Source: Planctomycetales bacterium (GTDB taxonomy: Bacteria; Planctomycetota; Planctomycetia; Pirellulales; Lacipirellulaceae). From it: DNA of 64,000 bases. This document shows positions 33,499 through 42,125 of this stretch, piece by piece (the first letter of the stretch is position 1; each line of letters starts with the position of its first letter). Under the pieces are notes generated by a model that did no database searches, was not told the origin of the DNA, and was given only the letters and a program-made list of their open reading frames with translations. The position numbers and the translations under genes are program-made. The stretch covers positions 1-64,000 of the forward strand of contig JAGQOU010000136.1 of assembly GCA_020427145.1 (NCBI GenBank), given 5' to 3'.

Positions 33499-34526
33499 GG
33501 CTTCACCTTCTCGATCCGTTCGACGAGATCGCCCACCGGAGTGCCCTCGTATTGTTTTAGCATCCCCGCCGACTTGGCGGCGAACAGCGCCTTATCGGGG
33601 TAGTGGATCGTGACGCCTTCCTCTTGCACCGCGGCGAGGGCCGCTTCGGTGTCCTCTTGCCACAGTCGTCGCTCGTACACGACGCTCTCGTCGACCGCCG
33701 CTTGGATCCACTCTTGCGTCTGCGCCGGCAACTGTTGCCACAGCTTTTCATTGACGATCAGCAAGTCCGGCACGCGCGTGTGTTCGTCGAGCGAGTAGTG
33801 TTTGCAGACCTCGAAATGGCGCGTGTTGCGAAAACTGGGCGGATTGTTTTCCGCCCCGTCGACCATCTTCTGTTGCAACGCCGAGTACAGTTCGCCGAAG
33901 CTGATTGGCGTGGGAAAACCGCCCAGCGCCTTGACCATCCCCATGGACGTCTCGCTGCTTTGCACGCGGATCTTTAGCCCCGCCAGGTCGTCGGGCTTGA
34001 GAATCGGACGATTGGCCGTGTAGAAGCTCCGCGCCCCGGCGTCGTAGTAGCACAGACCGCGCAAGCCCGCCTGGGCGCCCTTGAGCAGCAACTCGCGGCC
34101 GATGGGGCCTTCCAGCACGTTCCAGAAGTGCGCCTCGTCGCGGAACAAGTACGGCAGGCCGAACACGGCCATCTCGGGCACGAAGCTCTCCAGCGGCGAG
34201 GTCGAGACCTTGGTCATCGCCAGCGCGCCGTGCTGCACTTGCTCCAGCAATTCCGTCTCCGAACCCAGCTGGCCGTTGGGAATGATGTCGACCGTCACGG
34301 CGCCGTCGGAGATCTCCGCCAGCCGCTCGGCGAAAAACACCATGCCGCGGGCGACCGGGTGTTGCTGGTCCATCGCGTGGCCCAGCTTCAGCGTAATGTG
34401 TCGATTGGCCGCCGGGTCGTTGGGGTTGGGGGTATTCCGTTCCCCCTCGATCAGCGCCGCCGCGACGGTCGCTCCCAAGGCGGCAATCAACGCGCCAACC
34501 ACGCCAATAGATGCAATGCGATTCAT
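33495..34526 (-). CDS. dctP: TRAP transporter substrate-binding protein
   Basis: 343 residues from the ATG at 34526, chosen because MNRIASIGVVGALIAALGAT is a signal/anchor segment; the open frame to 34757 extends into spacer. Family motifs: LKLGHAMDQQHPVARG, DIIPNGQLGSETELLEQVQ, LAGLKIRVQSSETSMGMVKA with the conserved substrate-carboxylate Arg, and FGELYSALQQKMVDGAEN. It binds an organic acid, here plausibly a uronate given uxaC in the same gene run, and hands it to DctQM. It lies downstream of the GH113-type secreted enzyme. Confidence 0.94.
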   Translation of the reverse strand: MNRIASIGVVGALIAALGATVAAALIEGERNTPNPNDPAANRHITLKLGHAMDQQHPVARGMVFFAERLAEISDGAVTVDIIPNGQLGSETELLEQVQHGALAMTKVSTSPLESFVPEMAVFGLPYLFRDEAHFWNVLEGPIGRELLLKGAQAGLRGLCYYDAGARSFYTANRPILKPDDLAGLKIRVQSSETSMGMVKALGGFPTPISFGELYSALQQKMVDGAENNPPSFRNTRHFEVCKHYSLDEHTRVPDLLIVNEKLWQQLPAQTQEWIQAAVDESVVYERRLWQEDTEAALAAVQEEGVTIHYPDKALFAAKSAGMLKQYEGTPVGDLVERIEKVKP

Positions 34527-34645
34527 GGGGAACGCGAGTTTGACGAGCGGAGAACCGAGCGCAGGGCGAGCCATCAGCAACTCGGCCCCGTCACCGCGAC
34601 GATACGCAGCACTGCCGAATCTCGCCAACTCGCCGCCGGCGCAGA

Positions 34646-34657
34646 ACACTTTAGTGT
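34646..34657. promoter_or_regulatory. Palindrome upstream of dctP
   Basis: ACACTTTAGTGT, a 12-bp palindrome with only the two centre bases unpaired, 120 bp upstream of dctP. It could be an operator for a local regulator. Weak evidence on its own. Confidence 0.3.
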
Positions 34658-34746
34658 GTGCGGTTTGAGCGACGGTGCAAGTGGCGGGGCGGCAATGGTC
34701 GCAGTCCCTGCGTAAAACCCACCCTGTCGTGCGTCCAGACCAGTCA

Positions 34747-36762
34747 TCAGGCGGCACAGCGCGTGCGCCGGCGACGCAGCAAGGCCGCCCCGGTCGCCGC
34801 AGCCGCCGTGACCGCTAAGCTCGCCGCGGCGGGCTCGGGGACCGCGCCGGCCGACGGCACGGCGGCGACGCGGCCGAATTGGCTCGACCAAACGGCAAGA
34901 TCCGCCGCGTCGACGACGCCATCGTCGTTGGCGTCGCCGGGGGCGCTGCCGCCGTAGCCGCGCTGCCAAGCGAGAAAGTCCCCGCCGTCCACGGCCCCAT
35001 CGCCATTGAAGTCGGCGTCGTCCGGCGCCAGATCGATCAGCGAAACGCGATCCAGGTATGCGGTCGCCTGCGCGCCGTTGGGCCACGCCCCGTCGAACCC
35101 AAAATGGAGCACCGCCGATGCAATCCCGGCGCTCAAGTCGAAACTCGACAGCGGGATCGACACGGTGAACTGCTGGTCCCCCCGCGCGCCGATGTCGGCG
35201 AACGGGAACTGCTGATTCCAGCCGTCGAGGTCGGTGTCGAACGACACGTGCAGGTTCATGTCCGACAGGCCGACAGGCAGAGCGTTGGCCAGGTAGCTCA
35301 CGTCAAATTCCAGCACATAGTTTTCCGCCCCGTCGGCGAGCGCGTTCTGCAGGGCTTGCAGCTGAGGGCCGCTCATCGCGACGCGGGCGTCCCAGGTCCA
35401 ATCGTCGTCGCTCTTGGTGATTGCCAGACTCTGGTTGCCGTCCGTCGCCCCGAACGTGGAAATAGCGAGCGTGCTCTGGCTGCCCGAGTAGTTGGGAAAC
35501 TGAAACCCATCGAGTCCGGCCTCGAAGCTGTACAGCAACTCGGAACTTTGCGGCGGCGCGACGCCGGGGTCGGGATTTGTGCCCTGCATGAAGCTCGACA
35601 GCCACTGCGCGGTTTGCTGATTGGCGGGCTGATTGCCGCCAGCGGGGTTCATGTTCCATGCGCTGCCCGCGGACCCGGTCATGTCCCACTGCCAAACGTG
35701 GGCGGCGAGAAACTGGCCGCTGGCGAGCCGCCCGTCAAGCGCTCGCATCAAACCTTCAAACGCCATGTTTTGTTCGTCGGCGTCCAGCGGTTGGCTTTCG
35801 CCCTGCGGCGTGACCGTCGTGCGATTGCGGGGCAAGTAGCCCGCCTCGGTGAACTCCACCGGCAGCCCCGCGCCCCCCTGCCGCGCCGCGGCGAAGGGCA
35901 GAATCTCGTTGTCGAGTTTGCTATTCCAGGCGTTTTCCACCGCGGTGATGAAGCCGATGTTCGGATACGCGCCTGAAGCGTCGGCCTGACTGCTGCCGAG
36001 CAGGTTTGGAAAGTAGGAATCGATGCCGACGAAATCGATCGCCGGGTTGTCCCAAATCGTCGCTGCGAGGTTGGGGTGGTTGTAGTTGTCCCAGTTGGAA
36101 GCGTAACCGAGCGTGCCGGAGAAGGCGCCGTCGACCGCGGCGATCAGCGAGTTCCACTGGGCGTTGTTGCCGGCGTTGCGCGTGATGGCCCGCAGCTCGG
36201 TGCCCACGGTCAGCGAATCGGCGCCGGCCGTCTCGGCCATCTGGGCCACGTCGAGCAGATACTGCTGGTAGTCGCCCCAGAAGTTGCTTGACTCGCCGCT
36301 GCCGGGCGTCGGATCGTAGTACCCGCGCCAGGCGTTCGAGTTGGTCGCGCTTTGAAAATAGTTATTGCCGTTCTTCAGCTCGACGAAAGGATTGACCGTC
36401 ACCCGCATCCCCAGCGACTTGGCTCGCGCCACCCCGGCGGCGACGTGACTCAGCTCGGGACCGCGGGTCGACGCGGCGGCAATCGTCCCCGCCGGCGACG
36501 CGGCCGAAGAGCTGGTTTCGACAAACCGAATCGGGCTGAGCGAAACCTCGTCAAACCCGGCGTCAAACGCCGCCTGCACCGCGCCCTCCCACACCTGCGC
36601 GCCATTGGCAAAATTACCCCACGAGACCAGATTGAACCCGACGCCCGGATCGACGCCCGATTCGTAGCGAACCACGTCGGCTTGGCAGGGCAGGGCGGCC
36701 GGCAGCGTCGCGGTGACGAGCGTGCAGTACGCAGCGGCGGAAGCGAGGCGTGGCTTGATCAT
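34747..36762 (-). CDS. Secreted GH113-type mannanase with binding domain, dockerin-like repeats and PEP-CTERM
   Basis: 671 residues from the ATG at 36762. The signal peptide is residues 1-28. Residues about 38-370 form a TIM barrel like GH113 beta-1,4-mannanases: GVGFNLVSWGN, LTVGTELRAI with the probable acid/base Glu189, YASNWDNYNHP, IDFVGIDSYFPNLL, and VEFTEAGYLPR with the probable nucleophile Glu306. Residues about 410-590 are a jelly-roll domain (LLYSFEAGLDGFQFPNYSGS, FGATDGNQSLAI) shared with the PEP-CTERM protein at 38628-40202. Two dockerin-like repeats (ADFNGDGAVDGGDFLAWQRG and GDANDDGVVDAADLAVWS) and a VPEP...RRRR tail end it. It should cut beta-mannan-type glycans at the surface. 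It lies between the lipoprotein gene and dctP. Confidence 0.85.
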   Translation of the reverse strand: MIKPRLASAAAYCTLVTATLPAALPCQADVVRYESGVDPGVGFNLVSWGNFANGAQVWEGAVQAAFDAGFDEVSLSPIRFVETSSSAASPAGTIAAASTRGPELSHVAAGVARAKSLGMRVTVNPFVELKNGNNYFQSATNSNAWRGYYDPTPGSGESSNFWGDYQQYLLDVAQMAETAGADSLTVGTELRAITRNAGNNAQWNSLIAAVDGAFSGTLGYASNWDNYNHPNLAATIWDNPAIDFVGIDSYFPNLLGSSQADASGAYPNIGFITAVENAWNSKLDNEILPFAAARQGGAGLPVEFTEAGYLPRNRTTVTPQGESQPLDADEQNMAFEGLMRALDGRLASGQFLAAHVWQWDMTGSAGSAWNMNPAGGNQPANQQTAQWLSSFMQGTNPDPGVAPPQSSELLYSFEAGLDGFQFPNYSGSQSTLAISTFGATDGNQSLAITKSDDDWTWDARVAMSGPQLQALQNALADGAENYVLEFDVSYLANALPVGLSDMNLHVSFDTDLDGWNQQFPFADIGARGDQQFTVSIPLSSFDLSAGIASAVLHFGFDGAWPNGAQATAYLDRVSLIDLAPDDADFNGDGAVDGGDFLAWQRGYGGSAPGDANDDGVVDAADLAVWSSQFGRVAAVPSAGAVPEPAAASLAVTAAAATGAALLRRRRTRCAA

Positions 36763-36877
36763 GGAAACTTGCCGACGACGAGCAGACGCCGCGGATTGGC
36801 GCGCGGAGTCCATCAGCAGAAGCTCGCCACGGCTCATCGCGTCGGGGCTCGCTTGCGTCTGCTGCTGGAACTCATGA

Positions 36878-37306
36878 CTACGGCCGCGGCACCTTGATTT
36901 CCAACGGCGCGTCGGCCGTGTCGACGATCAACGGAGAACTGCCCGGCAGCGTGTAGTCCTTGGGCACCACCGACTTTCCCGCCTTGTCCGTCGCATAGAA
37001 AAACGCCACGCGATGCCGCCCGGGAATGAGTCCGTCGGCATGCTTGTAGCTGGTGACGTACTCGAACTTGCCGGACGCGTCGACCCGAGCCTGCGCTGGG
37101 CGGGGCCGCGCGCCCTGCTCGACATCGGGGGCGTCGAGGGCGTAGAAGTTCAGCGCGTAGCCGCCAATTGGCAGCGGCGAACCGTCTTCATAGGTCACGG
37201 TGCCCGAGACGGGTATGTATTCGTACGGCGAAACCGAGCCGGTGCATCCGCACGCAACCAGCGCTCCCGCGATGGCGAATGCACAACGAAAATGCGAAGA
37301 GTTCAT
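36878..37306 (-). CDS. Small lipoprotein paired with DUF1559 gene
   Basis: 142 residues. The lipobox is ALVACGC (Cys21). A single beta-sandwich follows (VSGTVTYEDGSPLPIGGYAL, ARVDASGKFEYVTS, GLIPGRHRVAFFYATD). It has the same general design and gene position as the lipoprotein at 23153-23617: directly after a DUF1559 gene and before a dockerin/PEP-CTERM glycoside hydrolase. It starts 57 bp downstream of the DUF1559 stop. Envelope-located, function unknown. Confidence 0.82.
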   Translation of the reverse strand: MNSSHFRCAFAIAGALVACGCTGSVSPYEYIPVSGTVTYEDGSPLPIGGYALNFYALDAPDVEQGARPRPAQARVDASGKFEYVTSYKHADGLIPGRHRVAFFYATDKAGKSVVPKDYTLPGSSPLIVDTADAPLEIKVPRP

Positions 37307-37363
37307 GGCGAACGTGCTGATTGCCTAACGAGGAAGGTCGACGCGGATCGTCGACCGTCGATG

Positions 37364-38521
37364 CTACTCGATCGTGCCGGAAGCGTAACCGTCGGCCGAC
37401 ATGTTGATCCGCTGCCAGACGCCGAAATTCCCCTGCAGCGTGTCGTCGGGGTTGGAGCAACCGATGCAGGAGCCGCCGGTGATGGTGCCCGCGTCAATGA
37501 AATCACTGATAAATCGTACGCTGGCGTCGGCCATGGCGACGTAGGCGCCGCCGACGTGAACGCTGCGCACGACCGATTCGGCGCTTTGGTCAACGCCCGG
37601 ATCAGGCCGCATGCACTCGGCCAGCAGCGTGGCGTCGCCGACGTCTTCGATGATGTCCTTCGCGCCGTAGATGTCGTCGTCGTAACCGCCGCAGGAGTTG
37701 ACGGCTCCCTGCACGTCGGACGCATGCCGACAGTGAAAACTGGAGCCGCACATCCCCATGGCCCACACGCCGCGCCGGTCGCGGGGGCTCAGCCCGACGC
37801 GCATTTCGCCGATCATGATAGTGTTGCTCGTGCCGTCGGTGATGCGCCGCAGTTCCAGGCCCTGCCAAGTCACGGCGCCCATGCCCAGATTGAAGGGCAG
37901 AAGGCCCGGCAGCTTTGCCGTCGACGATCCCGAACCAGTGCCAGCGGCGATTTGGTTATTCTCGTAGTTGCCCCAATACTGGTAGGCGTTCAGCCCATAG
38001 TTGCCGCGGGCCCAAGCGAGGTTGTTGTAGCCACCGACGAAAGGATTGTTGGCGCCATTGTCACTGGGGCAGAGAAACAGCGGCACCTCGGTCGCGATCT
38101 CCGCGACGTCGTTGGGATTGACTGACGCCGGGTCGGTGATCCGTTTCGAATCGGCCGGCGCCGTCACGTTCCACTTGGCGTCGATGCGGTCGTAGAGATT
38201 CTGCAACTCGACCTGCGGAAGGATCTCGATCAGCCAGTTCGTGAAAAGTCGCTGATCTTTAAAGGTGTCCTGATTTACGTTGGGGACGATGTAAGCCGGC
38301 GCCGGGAACTCGCCCTTGCTTGATTCGTACGTCATCACCGCCAGCGCGATGTTCTTCAGATTGTTTTGGCACTGGGCCCGCCGCGCCGCTTCGCGCGCGG
38401 CTTGCACGGCCGGCAGTAGCAATGCCACCAGCACGCCGATGATGGCGATCACCACCAGCAGCTCCACGAGGGTGAAGCCGCGGCGACTGCGCGACAACGA
38501 TTGGTTTTCGTCCTGATTCAT
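37364..38521 (-). CDS. DUF1559 type II pilin-like pseudopilin
   Basis: 385 residues. The prepilin motif RRGFTLVELLVVIAIIGV starts near residue 13, followed by the helix ALLLPAVQAAREAARR and CQNNLKNIALAVMTYES. The DUF1559 body has SNTIMIGEMRVGLSPRD and the C-terminal VHVGGAYVAMADASVRF signature. It should be processed by a prepilin peptidase and assembled in the envelope. In this locus it is preceded by two PEP-CTERM genes and followed by the lipoprotein gene. It is the counterpart of 23665-24753 in the alpha-glucan locus. Confidence 0.94.
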   Translation of the reverse strand: MNQDENQSLSRSRRGFTLVELLVVIAIIGVLVALLLPAVQAAREAARRAQCQNNLKNIALAVMTYESSKGEFPAPAYIVPNVNQDTFKDQRLFTNWLIEILPQVELQNLYDRIDAKWNVTAPADSKRITDPASVNPNDVAEIATEVPLFLCPSDNGANNPFVGGYNNLAWARGNYGLNAYQYWGNYENNQIAAGTGSGSSTAKLPGLLPFNLGMGAVTWQGLELRRITDGTSNTIMIGEMRVGLSPRDRRGVWAMGMCGSSFHCRHASDVQGAVNSCGGYDDDIYGAKDIIEDVGDATLLAECMRPDPGVDQSAESVVRSVHVGGAYVAMADASVRFISDFIDAGTITGGSCIGCSNPDDTLQGNFGVWQRINMSADGYASGTIE

Positions 38522-38627
38522 ATCGTTTCGACTCCCGTCCTTCTGTCCCGACTTTCGGCCGCTCTGTTCCGTAACGCGCCGCCGGGACTTGCCGAGGCAG
38601 CGCCTGGTGCGCAGGTCTCACCTCGAA

Positions 38628-40202
38628 TCATAGCGCGACGTTCAACGGCCAACGCGACCGCCGGCGGACGCCGAGCAAGCCGGTCGCAGCCAACACCGCC
38701 AGGGCGATCGTCTGCGGCTCGGGGACGGCGCCCACGGCTGCCGCGGCCGCCGTCGTGCCAAAGTTCTCCTGCCAAATTGCCAAATCGGCGTCATTGACCA
38801 TCCCGTCGCCGTTGGCGTCGCCCTCGGCCAGCGTCGTGCCGGTTCCATAGCCGCGCTGCCAGGCGAGGAAATCGCCGCCGTCAACAACGCCGTCGGCATT
38901 GAAGTCGGCGTTGTCGGTCGACACCTCGCTAATGACGCGGAAATTGTCAATCTGATACAAGCCGGGACCGTCGGTGTTGGTCGACAGGCCGATTCGCAGA
39001 TACGTGGTGCCCACAAGGAGGCCCGCATCCGCGAGACTCATGCCCGACGTGTTGTCGATCATGTTGCTCAGCTGAATGGTGACGGTGCCCGTGTCGCCTT
39101 CGACCGGCCCATTGAAGCTGGCCCCTTCGGCATCGTAGAACGCCCCCGTGCTGTCGGTGAAATGGACGCCAAACTTGGCATAGCCCGCGGAGTACGGAAA
39201 GTTGTCGCCGATTCGCACGTCAAAGGCCACGGCGGTTGCTCCGTTGATCTTGCCGACCAAGTCGTCGATGGTCGCCTGCAGCGTGGCGTCGATGTCTTCA
39301 ATTTCGGGATCAGGATTCGTGTCCGAGGAAATCTGGAACTGGCTGCCCCATGTGAAATTCGGCGAGGTCTGCGAACTGCGATCGATTTCCAGCGCGTAGG
39401 TTCCATCCGTGGCGCCCACCGTGGTGATCGCGTGCGTGTGCCCCGTGCCAAAGCCGGGGGTCCAACCCTCAAATTGCTCGTTCACCTCGGTCGTCGCCGG
39501 GTTGTCGGGCGTTTCCCAGGAAAAGAGCGTCGTTTCGACAACCTGCGGCAACTGCGTGAAGCGGATGTTGTCGAGGTAGTACTTCACGCCCTCGCCGCCG
39601 CCGCCGTTCACATGGTCGCTGTTGGTGCCAATGTTGAGCTGGTAGAAGCCCGAGTTCTCTGACACGGGCAGCAGCGCCATGGGGACGCTGATCGGATAGA
39701 CCAGCGGATAGGTCGGCGTGCCGGCGACCGCGTCGATGATGTTTGGCGACACGTTGAGCGATTGTTTGAAACCCGTCGTGTCGCTGTTGACCGCGACGTT
39801 CATCAAGAAGTAGTTGCCGATGCTGGACGTACTGCCGAAGCTGTCGGGCGTAAACACGACGTCAAAATCCAACGAGTAGGCGTCGGGATTCGCCGCGACC
39901 GCGTTGAACGCGTTGTAACGGGCCGCGTCGCCGGCGCCGACGTTTGACAGCACGTCCCAGCCGTAGGAGGGCCCGGTTTCGACGACCAGGCTCTGAGTTC
40001 CCTCGGTCGCGGCGGAAGCCGACGTGCCGATGCTGATGAAGTCGGAGTCGTTGTAGCCAGTCGCCTGCCAGCCTTCGAGCCCCGTTTCAAACGACCACAA
40101 CAGTTGTGCCTGGGCCGCCGGGCCGCAGAACAGGCAGACCAGAGCGACGAGTCCGCCGCACAATCCGTTTTGTTTTGTTGCGAGCATGGCAAATGAACGC
40201 AT
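38628..40202 (-). CDS. PEP-CTERM protein with two jelly-roll repeats and dockerin-like module
   Basis: 524 residues from the ATG at 40202, preceded by GGAAGG. The signal peptide is near residues 12-33. Two related beta-sandwich domains follow: LLWSFETGLEGWQATGYN... (about residue 35) and LFSWETPDNPATTEVNEQFE with ITTVGATDGTYALEI (about 235). The second resembles the non-catalytic domain of the mannanase at 34747-36762. Two dockerin-like repeats follow (ADFNADGVVDGGDFLAWQRG and GDANGDGMVNDADLAIWQ), then VPEP, a hydrophobic helix and RRRSR. There is no catalytic domain, so it is probably a surface glycan-binding protein with the same ligand as the mannanase. Confidence 0.85.
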   Translation of the reverse strand: MRSFAMLATKQNGLCGGLVALVCLFCGPAAQAQLLWSFETGLEGWQATGYNDSDFISIGTSASAATEGTQSLVVETGPSYGWDVLSNVGAGDAARYNAFNAVAANPDAYSLDFDVVFTPDSFGSTSSIGNYFLMNVAVNSDTTGFKQSLNVSPNIIDAVAGTPTYPLVYPISVPMALLPVSENSGFYQLNIGTNSDHVNGGGGEGVKYYLDNIRFTQLPQVVETTLFSWETPDNPATTEVNEQFEGWTPGFGTGHTHAITTVGATDGTYALEIDRSSQTSPNFTWGSQFQISSDTNPDPEIEDIDATLQATIDDLVGKINGATAVAFDVRIGDNFPYSAGYAKFGVHFTDSTGAFYDAEGASFNGPVEGDTGTVTIQLSNMIDNTSGMSLADAGLLVGTTYLRIGLSTNTDGPGLYQIDNFRVISEVSTDNADFNADGVVDGGDFLAWQRGYGTGTTLAEGDANGDGMVNDADLAIWQENFGTTAAAAAVGAVPEPQTIALAVLAATGLLGVRRRSRWPLNVAL

Positions 40203-40519
40203 TCCGCGCCCTTCCGTTCTTTGTTCCGGCGGTTGTGCGAGGTCCGACCGCGCCGGATGTGCCGTGATGTGGATCGAGATGGTGGAAGACGAGTACGAGT
40301 TCGTCGGACGAGACAATCGGGCGACGAACTCGACGCCGACTGCTGCCCCGCGAGCCGGTCGCCGATCGTTCGCCGCGAGAGGTGGTTGTGACTGATTCTT
40401 TCGCTGTCGGCATTGAACCTGGCCCGGTCCGCGGCATGAACGCCGCCGCGGACCAGACCAGTCGTTTCAATTGGACATTTATTCTGCAAGAGGCGATATC
40501 AACCGCCCGGCAGTGACTT
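40203..40519. other. Spacer between two PEP-CTERM genes
   Basis: 317 bp. It contains a terminator-like hairpin for the upstream gene (40426-40454) and otherwise no recognisable element; a promoter for the 38628-40202 gene may lie at 40240-40400 on the minus strand but none could be defined. Confidence 0.45.
40426..40454 (-). terminator. Hairpin downstream of PEP-CTERM gene
   Basis: GGTCCGCGGC (40426-40435) and GCCGCGGACC (40445-40454) form a perfect 10-bp stem with a 9-base loop, 66 bp past the stop of the gene at 40520-41710 on the minus strand. No good T-run, so it may terminate only partly. Confidence 0.5.
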
Positions 40520-41710
40520 TCATCGGAGCCGCCGCCGCAGGGCGACGGACGCCGCGAGCCCCCCCGCAAGCAACGCAAGCGTCGCCGGCTCGGGGATCGT
40601 TGAGTAACGAACCAGATCGATGTTGATCGTCACGTCGTTGGCGTGCGAACCGAGGTTCACGCCGCTGAACTGCACGTCGAACATGTTGCTGAGCCCGGCC
40701 AGCGGGAAAGTCAGGTCATAGAACTGGCCGTCAGCCACCAGCGACAAGTCGCCGGCCGACTGATACGTATATCCCGTTCCAGTTTGATAGTACGCCTGCA
40801 CCGGAATGCTGTCGCCGACGCCGCCTCCGGTCACGTCGGTGGCCGACATCCGGTAGGTCACGTAGTTGTAGTTCGACAGGTCGGTCAGCCGTTCGTTGAA
40901 ACTGTTGCCGTTGAAGACCGTGCCGTTGCCGTAAGCGATCGCAGCGCCGCTGGCGTCGCCCACGCCATGGTCGCCTTGATCAATCCATTTGAGCGTGCCG
41001 AGGCCCGCGTCGTGTGACAGGCCGGTTTGATTCTGGTTGCCGTCGTTGCCGAGGATGGCGCCCCGGTCGAAGTTGGCGAACACGCCTTGCAAGCCGCCAT
41101 CGGACGTGCCGGCGTCGTGAGTCGCCAGATCGCGAACCGAAAGCGGCGTACCGGCGCTGCGGACTTCTTCCAGCGTCCACACCACGTTGCCCACCGCCGC
41201 ATGGTCGCGGGCGCTGAAGCCCAGCGTGCGGATGTAAACCTGTTGCCCGTAGGTCAAACCGGCCAGCGGCAATTGGTAGGTATTCACGCCCGGCGCGACA
41301 GAGATGTCCGGGCCCAGGCTGACGTAGCTATACGCGGTCGAGGCCTGCACGTAGAATTGCACGTCGATCGGCCCCGATCCGTTGTGGCCCAGATCGAACT
41401 CAAGATAGTCGAGCCCGGTCAGATCAAGACCGCCGGTCGCGGCCGATTCCTCAAGTCGCCGATTGGCTCCGTCGCGAATTGCAACATCAGCGCCAGCCGT
41501 GGCGCCGATTTCGATGATGGTCAGTTGACCGGCCGTGTTGTTATTCAGCAACACGTCGTTGTTGCCAAAATTCTTGGCCCAGTCGTCAACGCTTGCCGCG
41601 CCGTCCCACGTGTAGAGGACGCGCGGGGATTGGGCCTGCGCCGAACGGGTCCCTGCCGCGATCGCCGCGACGGCCAGCAGGGGAAGGAAAACTCGTAGCT
41701 GTGTTCTCAT
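40520..41710 (-). CDS. PEP-CTERM surface protein downstream of lacI
   Basis: 396 residues. The signal peptide is MRTQLRVFLPLLAVAAIAAG. Two beta-rich domains carry YTWDGAASVDDWAKNFGNND, GGLDLTGLDYLEFDLGHNGS, PGVNTYQLPLAGLTYGQQVY and, in the second half, YNYVTYRMSATDVTG and FYDLTFPLAGLSNM, which look like a duplication. No dockerin-like repeat is present. The C-terminus is IPEPATLALLAGGLAASVAL plus RRR, an IPEP variant of the PEP-CTERM signal. It is the first structural gene after the LacI-type regulator on the same strand, and a candidate LacI operator lies 275 bp upstream. It is probably a carbohydrate-binding surface protein. Confidence 0.82.
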   Translation of the reverse strand: MRTQLRVFLPLLAVAAIAAGTRSAQAQSPRVLYTWDGAASVDDWAKNFGNNDVLLNNNTAGQLTIIEIGATAGADVAIRDGANRRLEESAATGGLDLTGLDYLEFDLGHNGSGPIDVQFYVQASTAYSYVSLGPDISVAPGVNTYQLPLAGLTYGQQVYIRTLGFSARDHAAVGNVVWTLEEVRSAGTPLSVRDLATHDAGTSDGGLQGVFANFDRGAILGNDGNQNQTGLSHDAGLGTLKWIDQGDHGVGDASGAAIAYGNGTVFNGNSFNERLTDLSNYNYVTYRMSATDVTGGGVGDSIPVQAYYQTGTGYTYQSAGDLSLVADGQFYDLTFPLAGLSNMFDVQFSGVNLGSHANDVTINIDLVRYSTIPEPATLALLAGGLAASVALRRRLR

Positions 41711-42125
41711 TAGACATGTCTCCCAGAAGACGATCGAAAAGGGTGTGGACTTTCAGAGCGAAGTATTCGCTCCATGTCGACTGCCGTCCGCTCAGCTCTC
41801 GCGCTCATGTTGACCGGAGATCGACCACGGCTGCCTTCCATGGTAGTTGCGAGTCGCCCGGTGCTCGATGTCCGTGGTCCGTTCGCGTTGGGTCCGCTAG
41901 AGATGCCAAAATCGCGTAGAAAAGTGGGTTGTTTGGCCGGCCGCGGGCCAGTTTGGGGTGATTTCGTCGTGCGGCTCGGCAAACTTGCTCAAGTAGTTTA
42001 ACAACTGCAGAATAGCCATCCGAAATCGGCCTGTCAACAAAATCCACGGCCATTTTGGCGCCAAACCGTCGGAATCTCAGTTACCGCATGCGCCCGCCGA
42101 GGCAAGCAGATTGGAACCAGGCGCG
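41711..42125. other. Regulatory spacer between lacI and PEP-CTERM gene
   Basis: 415 bp. AT-richer than the coding surroundings at 41980-42060. It holds the candidate LacI operator at 41985-42004 and presumably the promoter of the leftward PEP-CTERM/DUF1559/mannanase gene run. No open frame of note. Confidence 0.5.
41985..42004. promoter_or_regulatory. Candidate LacI operator, left copy
   Basis: TTGCTCAAGTAGTTTAACAA, an imperfect palindrome that shares 17 of 20 positions with the site at 43320-43339. It lies 275 bp upstream of the PEP-CTERM start at 41710. Confidence 0.55.
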
